Source: CAYUNT01 sp964446285 (GTDB taxonomy: Bacteria > Sumerlaeota > Sumerlaeia > SLMS01 > CAYUNT01). Taken from it: a stretch of 18,819 nucleotides of DNA. A model generated the notes under the pieces. It did no database searches. It saw nothing but the letters and a program-made list of their open reading frames with translations, and had not been told where the DNA came from. Shown here piece by piece: positions 15,378-18,819 of this stretch (its first letter is position 1; the number at the start of each line of letters is the position of its first letter). The stretch is taken from NCBI GenBank assembly GCA_964446285.1, contig CAYUNT010000078.1, positions 1 to 18,819 of the forward strand, written 5' to 3'. Made by a program: the position numbers and the translations under genes.

Positions 15378-16379
15378 CTAAAACTGGATGATGTCCGCGC
15401 GGGATTCTTCGCGGGCGGCGGCGCCAAGCGCCTCGGCGTAGGTGGCGCCCGGGCGCTCGTTCATGAATTGGATCGCGCGCCGGTGGAGGCCGGTCGAATG
15501 CGGACAGATTTCGGCGCGGGGCGAAGGACGCGGAATCCCGAATTCGCTGTTGGGCTCAAGATTATCGGCTCGCGCGGGATGTGCCGCGGACCCGTCCGCT
15601 TCCCGCCCGGCCCAATCTGCCTCCGCGATCGATGCAAAGTGAATCTGCTCGGGAAGCGATTCGAGAAATGTGAGGAACCACTCCGCCGCCGCGCCTCCGC
15701 CATGCGGCAGAAGCGATTCCGCAAACGCGGCCAGTCCGGCCTTTTCCCACGCTGGGAGAAGGCGTCCCGAGCGCTTGAGCGCCGCCAGGCGTTCGCGAAG
15801 CGCGGACACGGCAGTCGAGTCAGGCGACTCAGGCAAGGCAGGCGCGGCAGGCGCGTCGGACAAGTCGGACAATTCGGACTGTTCCGGCTCTATGGCGGCT
15901 GGTTTTTCCTCCAAGGGCTGCGATTCCGCGTGAAGCGGCAATTGCGCGGGAAGCGGCGGCGGCGGCGGTTGCGGCATCGGCGCGGACTCGGAGAAAAATG
16001 GCGCGCCGAGGTCTTTGATTTCCGGCGAGGCCGCGCCAAGGAACGATACGGCTTTCAGATACGGCAGCCGTTCTGAGCCGAAGTCGCGGTAGAGCTCCAC
16101 GCTGCACTTGCGATACGCGCCTTCGCGCAGCCGTTCGACGAAACCCGGGCTGAGTTTCCACAGCGTTGCCACCAAGCGGTTGCCGAGCCGCCGCAGACGT
16201 TTCACCCAACCATGAGCCGGCCCATCCTGCGCGTGATCGAGCGTGACGGGCGCCTCGTGGCGGCTCGGATCATAGCCGTCCGCGATGGCGTCGAGATCGG
16301 ATTCGCCATAGCGTCCTTTGGGTCCGAAATCGCCCGCGCGGAACACCTCGACATCGAGTTCGATGTTTGGGTCTTTCAT
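15378..16379 (-). CDS. Prohead protease/scaffold, Mu I-like
   Basis: This is a 333-residue protein. The ATG at 16377-16379 follows AAAGGAGG by 6 nt; a longer frame has no such site. Residues about 5-130 match Mu I-type head maturation proteases: VEVFRAGDFGPKGRYGESDL, IADGYDPSRHEAPVTLDHA (probable catalytic His49), DGPAHGWVKRL, YRKCSVELYRDF (probable nucleophile Ser93) and AVSFLGAASPEIKDL. Residues about 134-190 are a Pro/Glu/Ser/Ala linker that includes an in-frame 9-nt tandem repeat. The C-terminal part is helical and ends HRRAIQFMNERPGATYAEAL, as in I proteins whose C-terminal portion acts as scaffold. It is first in the operon, followed by decoration and capsid genes. It should cleave itself and scaffold during capsid assembly. 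Confidence 0.87.
   Translation of the reverse strand: MKDPNIELDVEVFRAGDFGPKGRYGESDLDAIADGYDPSRHEAPVTLDHAQDGPAHGWVKRLRRLGNRLVATLWKLSPGFVERLREGAYRKCSVELYRDFGSERLPYLKAVSFLGAASPEIKDLGAPFFSESAPMPQPPPPPLPAQLPLHAESQPLEEKPAAIEPEQSELSDLSDAPAAPALPESPDSTAVSALRERLAALKRSGRLLPAWEKAGLAAFAESLLPHGGGAAAEWFLTFLESLPEQIHFASIAEADWAGREADGSAAHPARADNLEPNSEFGIPRPSPRAEICPHSTGLHRRAIQFMNERPGATYAEALGAAAREESRADIIQF
15817..15888. repeat. In-frame 9-nt tandem repeat within protease/scaffold linker
   Basis: Read on the plus strand, eight consecutive degenerate 9-mers are seen: GAGTCAGGC, GACTCAGGC, AAGGCAGGC, GCGGCAGGC, GCGTCGGAC, AAGTCGGAC, AATTCGGAC, TGTTCCGGC. On the coding strand they encode three-residue units (SEL, SDL, SDA, PAA, PAL, PES, PDS). 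The 9-nt period and the GTCGGACAA core resemble the intergenic GTCCCATAG-type 9-mers on either side of this gene block. Confidence 0.85.
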
Positions 16380-16467
16380 GCTTTCCCTCCTTTCTGAAGA
16401 TTCTGAATTCGATGGGCGGGAGGGCGATGGCGCGCGATGCCTTGGCGCCCTAGCCGCATCTGTGGTC

Positions 16468-16496
16468 CATAGAAAACAAAAAGCGAAACAAGTCAA
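16468..16496 (-). promoter_or_regulatory. Candidate sigma70 promoter of the capsid operon
   Basis: On the minus strand TTGACT (16496-16491, 5 of 6 to consensus) is followed after exactly 17 nt by TCTATG (16473-16468, 3 of 6). The spacer is T-rich in a GC-rich genome. Transcription would begin near 16461, giving a leader of roughly 80 nt before the protease ATG. Confidence 0.45.
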
Positions 16497-16603
16497 GTCG
16501 CGCAGAAACACAACTGTCATCACCAGTCGCAAAATCGACATGGCGGGTCTGCGCACAATACCCCCCAAAGCCCTGCAGAAGCCCTTGCCAGATCATCCCG
16601 GAA

Positions 16604-16735
16604 ATGGGACCGATGGGACCTATTGGACCAATGGGACCTGTGGGACGTTTGCCAATGACCACACGCGTAATTTTACAATCGGCTGGGTATCTGTCCCATT
16701 TGTCTCATTTGTCCCATAGGTCTCATACGACCCAT
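16604..16735. repeat. Inverted array of degenerate 9-mers (array B)
   Basis: The left arm (16604-16648) has five 9-mers: ATGGGACCG, ATGGGACCT, ATTGGACCA, ATGGGACCT, GTGGGACGT. The right arm (16691-16735) has five in reverse orientation: CTGTCCCAT, TTGTCTCAT, TTGTCCCAT, AGGTCTCAT, ACGACCCAT. The centre is about 42 nt. It has the same architecture and consensus as array A at 12726-12882 and lies between the metallophosphoesterase stop and the capsid operon promoter. Confidence 0.95.
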
Positions 16736-16803
16736 AATTGCGCCAAACAGGCGGGTTCTGCGCCTTGCACAAAACCGCCGGTTGGAAAAGCCACGCGGGG
16801 GAA

Positions 16804-17760
16804 TTATTGATTTTCTATGGGAAGATCGAACGTAATGAAATCTGCGTCCCAGCTTGATTTTTCGCCGCCCGGCCCCCTGCCGCGAAGGCGCGCCTGGGCC
16901 TCGCCAGAAGGAACGCGGGCCTGCACGCGAATGGGAAGCATCGCGGAGTCGAGTTCGATGAGCACATATCCGGCGCGCTTGCGCGGATAGCGCGAAGCAA
17001 GCCCTGCGGAACCGGAATTAACGCAGAGCGTATCTGGGGTTTCGCGCGGACGGAAAGCCCAGCGGATGTGTTTGTGTCCGTGCAGATACAAAACTGGCTT
17101 GTGGCGCGCGACAAGTTCGGCTAGCCGCCCGGCGCCCTGCAGCGCATGGCCGCGCGCCATTCGAATGCCTTCCGGCGCGGCATACGGATAATGACCAACC
17201 AGCACGACGCGGCGTCCGGCGCGGGCGTGGCGTTCCAACTCGATTTCCAGCGATTCCGCCAGCGGCTCAGTGAATTTCCCCCGGGACGAAATCAGCCGCG
17301 GCACCGACACATCAAATCCAACGACGGCAAGTTTTCCCGCATTTTTTCCCGCATCGAATGTGATAGAGCGGACCGGGCGGCGTTCATCGGCGAAACGCCC
17401 CGCCGGAAAAGCGCGCTCGAAATGTTCGCGCCGCACCGTGGCAGGCGTATAGCGGTCGTGGTTGCCGGGCAAAAGAAAAAACCGTTCGCCGCGAGCGCGA
17501 ATGAGCGGCAGGAAAAGATCGCGCACAGCCGCAAATTCCGCTGGATGCGCCGTCGTGGTGAGGTCGCCGCTGAAAATCACAAGATCAGCCGCCGCCTCGC
17601 GCGAGACCGATTCGACCACGGCGCGCCCCAGCGCCTCGGGAAAACACCGCCCCCGCCGCAAAATCAAATTGGCGACGCCAAGCCAGCGCTTGAGGTGCGG
17701 ATCGGACCAGTCGAACCGCGCGCGCCAGACGTGAAGATCGCTGAAGTGGAGAAGGAGCAT
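16804..17760 (-). CDS. Calcineurin-like metallophosphoesterase
   Basis: This 318-residue protein has every motif of the dinuclear-metal phosphoesterase superfamily: HFSDLHVW (Asp8, His10), IFSGDLT (Asp66), LLPGNHDRY (Asn100, His101, Asp102), LVGHYPY (His190) and LHGHKHIRW (His229, His231). It is typical of cytosolic 3',5'-cyclic-nucleotide phosphodiesterase-like or general phosphohydrolase members. No signal peptide or membrane segment is present. The substrate is unknown. The start is the standard MLLLHFSDLH; no strong Shine-Dalgarno is seen, so translation may be weak or leaderless. It is probably a host gene, divergent from the ABC transporter and upstream of the phage-like operon on the same strand. 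Confidence 0.93.
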   Translation of the reverse strand: MLLLHFSDLHVWRARFDWSDPHLKRWLGVANLILRRGRCFPEALGRAVVESVSREAAADLVIFSGDLTTTAHPAEFAAVRDLFLPLIRARGERFFLLPGNHDRYTPATVRREHFERAFPAGRFADERRPVRSITFDAGKNAGKLAVVGFDVSVPRLISSRGKFTEPLAESLEIELERHARAGRRVVLVGHYPYAAPEGIRMARGHALQGAGRLAELVARHKPVLYLHGHKHIRWAFRPRETPDTLCVNSGSAGLASRYPRKRAGYVLIELDSAMLPIRVQARVPSGEAQARLRGRGPGGEKSSWDADFITFDLPIENQ

Positions 17761-17794
17761 GGGGAAGAGTCGGGAGTTGTGGGTTGTGAGTGAG

Positions 17795-17851
17795 GAAGTG
17801 AGCAGGGGACAGTGAAGAAGTGATCAGTGGGCAGTGAACAACAAGCAGCGA
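17795..17851. repeat. Degenerate heptamer repeat patch
   Basis: Successive units GAAGTGA, GCAGGGG, ACAGTGA, an 8-nt AGAAGTGA, TCAGTGG, GCAGTGA, ACAACAA and GCAGCGA give a 7-nt period with consensus NCAGTGA. It lies about 35 bp upstream of the metallophosphoesterase start. It differs in period and sequence from the 9-mer arrays. Confidence 0.6.
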
Positions 17852-17987
17852 AACTGATGTTTATATCTGTTTTGACAGGCGGACGGGCCAAAGAGGGCCT
17901 GCCCATACCCATCACCATAGTCTGTCGGGGCGGGGCGTTCAAGCTCCAGGTGGCATTAATCTGATCCATGGCAGAACCCGTTCAAAG

Positions 17988-18017
17988 TTGCATGGGTTGA
18001 ATAGGGACCCATATAAT
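17988..18017 (+). promoter_or_regulatory. Candidate plus-strand promoter with perfect TATAAT
   Basis: TATAAT at 18012-18017 is preceded after 18 nt by TTGCAT (17988-17993, 3 of 6). It fires toward the palindrome cluster and the ABC transporter. The perfect -10 is notable in this GC-rich window, but the -35 is poor. Confidence 0.35.
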
Positions 18018-18018
18018 T

Positions 18019-18177
18019 TATCATTCGCCTCGCGATTTATCGCGAGGTCACTAAAAGAGCAAACTCTCAAAAACCGTTTCAACGGTTTGCACTTCTCGCG
18101 AGATAGAAACCATTGAAATGGTTTTTTCCATAAATCCGCTAGTCAATACCTCGCGGTAAATCGCGAGGCGAATGATA
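18019..18177. repeat. Nested palindrome cluster (REP/BIME-like)
   Basis: Two 30-nt arms (18019-18048 and 18148-18177) are inverted copies with one mismatch. Each arm is itself a hairpin: CCTCGCGA-ttta-TCGCGAGG (18028-18047) and CCTCGCG-gtaaat-CGCGAGG (18149-18168). Between them lie AAACCGTT-tc-AACGGTTT (18071-18088), the palindrome TCTCGCGAGA (18094-18103) and AAACCATT-ga-AATGGTTT followed by TTT (18107-18127). The whole can fold as a multi-hairpin structure closed by the outer arms. Confidence 0.92.
18107..18127 (+). terminator. Possible intrinsic terminator inside the palindrome cluster
   Basis: AAACCATT-ga-AATGGTTT (8-bp stem, 2-nt loop) is followed by further T residues (run of six from 18122). 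The stem is A/T-rich and the loop very tight, so termination would be weak. It could end a short plus-strand RNA started at the TATAAT upstream. Confidence 0.3.
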
Positions 18178-18537
18178 GAAACGCCAGTTCACAGGTCTGC
18201 CGCCGCGCTTTGCACAGTCCCTTTGCGTGCTCGACCGCAAATTCATCCCGCATCCGCCCCTTCCGCCCGCCTTGCCAAATTTGTAAAATCTTATGCGCCA
18301 TCGGCCGCCGTCCGCTCCAAACCTTGACACCTTTTGTTCCCGAGGCGACACTCTATCGCTCGCGCCAAGAGAAGGCGCGCTCGAACGGAGCCAGGCGAAC
18401 AGAACCCGCGGCACACGCCCGCAGGATTGCATCCGAATGCCATTCCGCTTTGATTCGGATAAAGAATCCGCTTATGCCATGACCCAAGCGGCCCGGAAAG
18501 CGCCGCGTATTTATTCCGTTTCCGGAAACTCCTCCTG

Positions 18538-18819
18538 ATGGAAGTCCCTCTTCGATCCACCTATAAGAAAATTCGCCCTTTTGCCATTTACCTCAAGCCC
18601 TATCGCGCCTGGTTGTGGGTTGCGCTGGTGTGCCTCGTTCTTGGCGGTTTGCTTGCGCCGTTCAGCATTGCCATGCTCTTGCCGACGATCCAGGTGATCA
18701 TGATTTCGCAGGCGCAAACAAGCAAAGAACAGGCGGGCCAGGCAAAAGCGAGCCACTCTCCGATCGGAATGGACGCCGCCTTTTCCCCGACGCCCGCGCC
18801 CACACCCGCCCCAACCCCA
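18538..18819 (+). CDS. MsbA-like ABC exporter, N-terminal fragment
   Basis: The 94 codons seen run off the right edge. MEVPLRSTYKKIRPFAIYLK, then PYRAWLWVALVCLVLGGLLA and PFSIAMLLPTIQVIM, is the cytosolic start and first transmembrane helix of a type-1 ABC exporter (lipid A/multidrug type). In place of a short loop before TM2, the sequence continues with a hydrophilic segment (SKEQAGQAKASHSPIGMDAA) and a Pro/Thr/Ala repeat (SPTPAPTPAPTP), suggesting an expanded periplasmic loop. The nucleotide-binding domain is outside the window. The ATG is preceded only by a weak GGAA. It is divergent from the metallophosphoesterase. Confidence 0.75.
   Translation, partial: MEVPLRSTYKKIRPFAIYLKPYRAWLWVALVCLVLGGLLAPFSIAMLLPTIQVIMISQAQTSKEQAGQAKASHSPIGMDAAFSPTPAPTPAPTP

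Larger units (their letters stand above)
16380..16803. other. 424-bp intergenic region upstream of the phage-derived operon
   Basis: No convincing gene is present. It holds the protease gene's ribosome site, a candidate minus-strand promoter (16468-16496) and inverted nonamer array B (16604-16735). It follows the stop of the metallophosphoesterase gene. I saw no terminase, portal or regulator coding here, so the phage-like block starts with the protease. Confidence 0.8.
17761..18537. other. 777-bp intergenic region between divergent genes
   Basis: No open frame here has convincing protein character. From left to right it contains a heptamer repeat patch (17795-17851), a possible plus-strand promoter (17988-18017) and a nested palindrome cluster (18019-18177). 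Further right are weak promoter-like boxes for the transporter: TTCCGC-N17-TAAAAT at 18261-18289, and an isolated TTGACA at 18324-18329. An 81-codon plus-strand frame (18293-18538) overlaps the transporter start as TGATG, but its composition does not look like a real protein. Confidence 0.7.

Noticed and set aside
16380..16568. N-terminal extension of the protease gene
   Set aside because: The extension crosses the candidate promoter and lacks family character; AAAGGAGG sits 6 nt before the ATG at 16377-16379.
18293..18538. 81-codon plus-strand gene coupled to the ABC transporter by TGATG
   Set aside because: The composition is random-looking, there is no ribosome site and no recognisable domain; the overlap may be chance, so it is mentioned only in the intergenic entry.

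Overview
The window is GC-rich bacterial DNA. It has Shine-Dalgarno-led genes, a tRNA with an encoded CCA end, and intrinsic terminators. Almost every gene lies on the minus strand; only the last one is on the plus strand. The host lineage cannot be fixed from sequence alone. Carbohydrate enzymes, short-period (7- and 9-nt) repeat arrays and GC-rich coding suggest an uncultured environmental bacterium, perhaps from the PVC, Sumerlaeota or Hydrogenedentota part of the tree. That is inference.

Left part (1-4785): a minus-strand carbohydrate cluster. In transcription order it holds tRNA-Glu(CTC), a small TPR protein, a GH130-type mannoside phosphorylase/hydrolase, a TIM-barrel glycoside-hydrolase-like gene split by one in-frame TAA, and a glycosyltransferase carrying an in-frame TAG at codon 31 and running off the left edge. 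The reading frame is well preserved on both sides of each stop, so these are recent nonsense changes, sequencing errors, or (less likely) readthrough.

Centre (5068-16379): a compact, apparently intact minus-strand block of phage-derived virion genes. In transcription order: Mu I-like prohead protease/scaffold, DUF2190-like decoration protein with an inserted domain, HK97-fold major capsid protein, Mu gp36-like DUF1320 protein, a gp37-like/minor-tail fusion, a 1158-residue tail-tip hub protein, and a 983-residue fibre with a Sec signal peptide. A candidate sigma70 promoter precedes the block and a strong intrinsic terminator follows it. Within these limits there is no terminase, portal, tail tube, sheath, tape measure, lysis gene, integrase or phage regulator. 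The block therefore looks like a reduced, possibly domesticated capsid and receptor-binding module: a split gene-transfer-agent-like element, a capsid with another use, or a decayed but unbroken prophage remnant. It is the most interesting part of the window.

Right part (16380-18819): a repeat-bearing intergenic segment, a cytosolic metallophosphoesterase (minus strand), a 777-bp intergenic region with heptamer repeats and a nested palindrome cluster, and the start of an MsbA-like ABC transporter (plus strand) that leaves the window.

Repeats are a second theme. Two inverted arrays of degenerate 9-mers (consensus ATGRGACCN) flank or interrupt the phage-like operon. A related 9-mer array sits in frame inside the protease/scaffold gene. 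Several intergenic spacers also carry strong hairpins.
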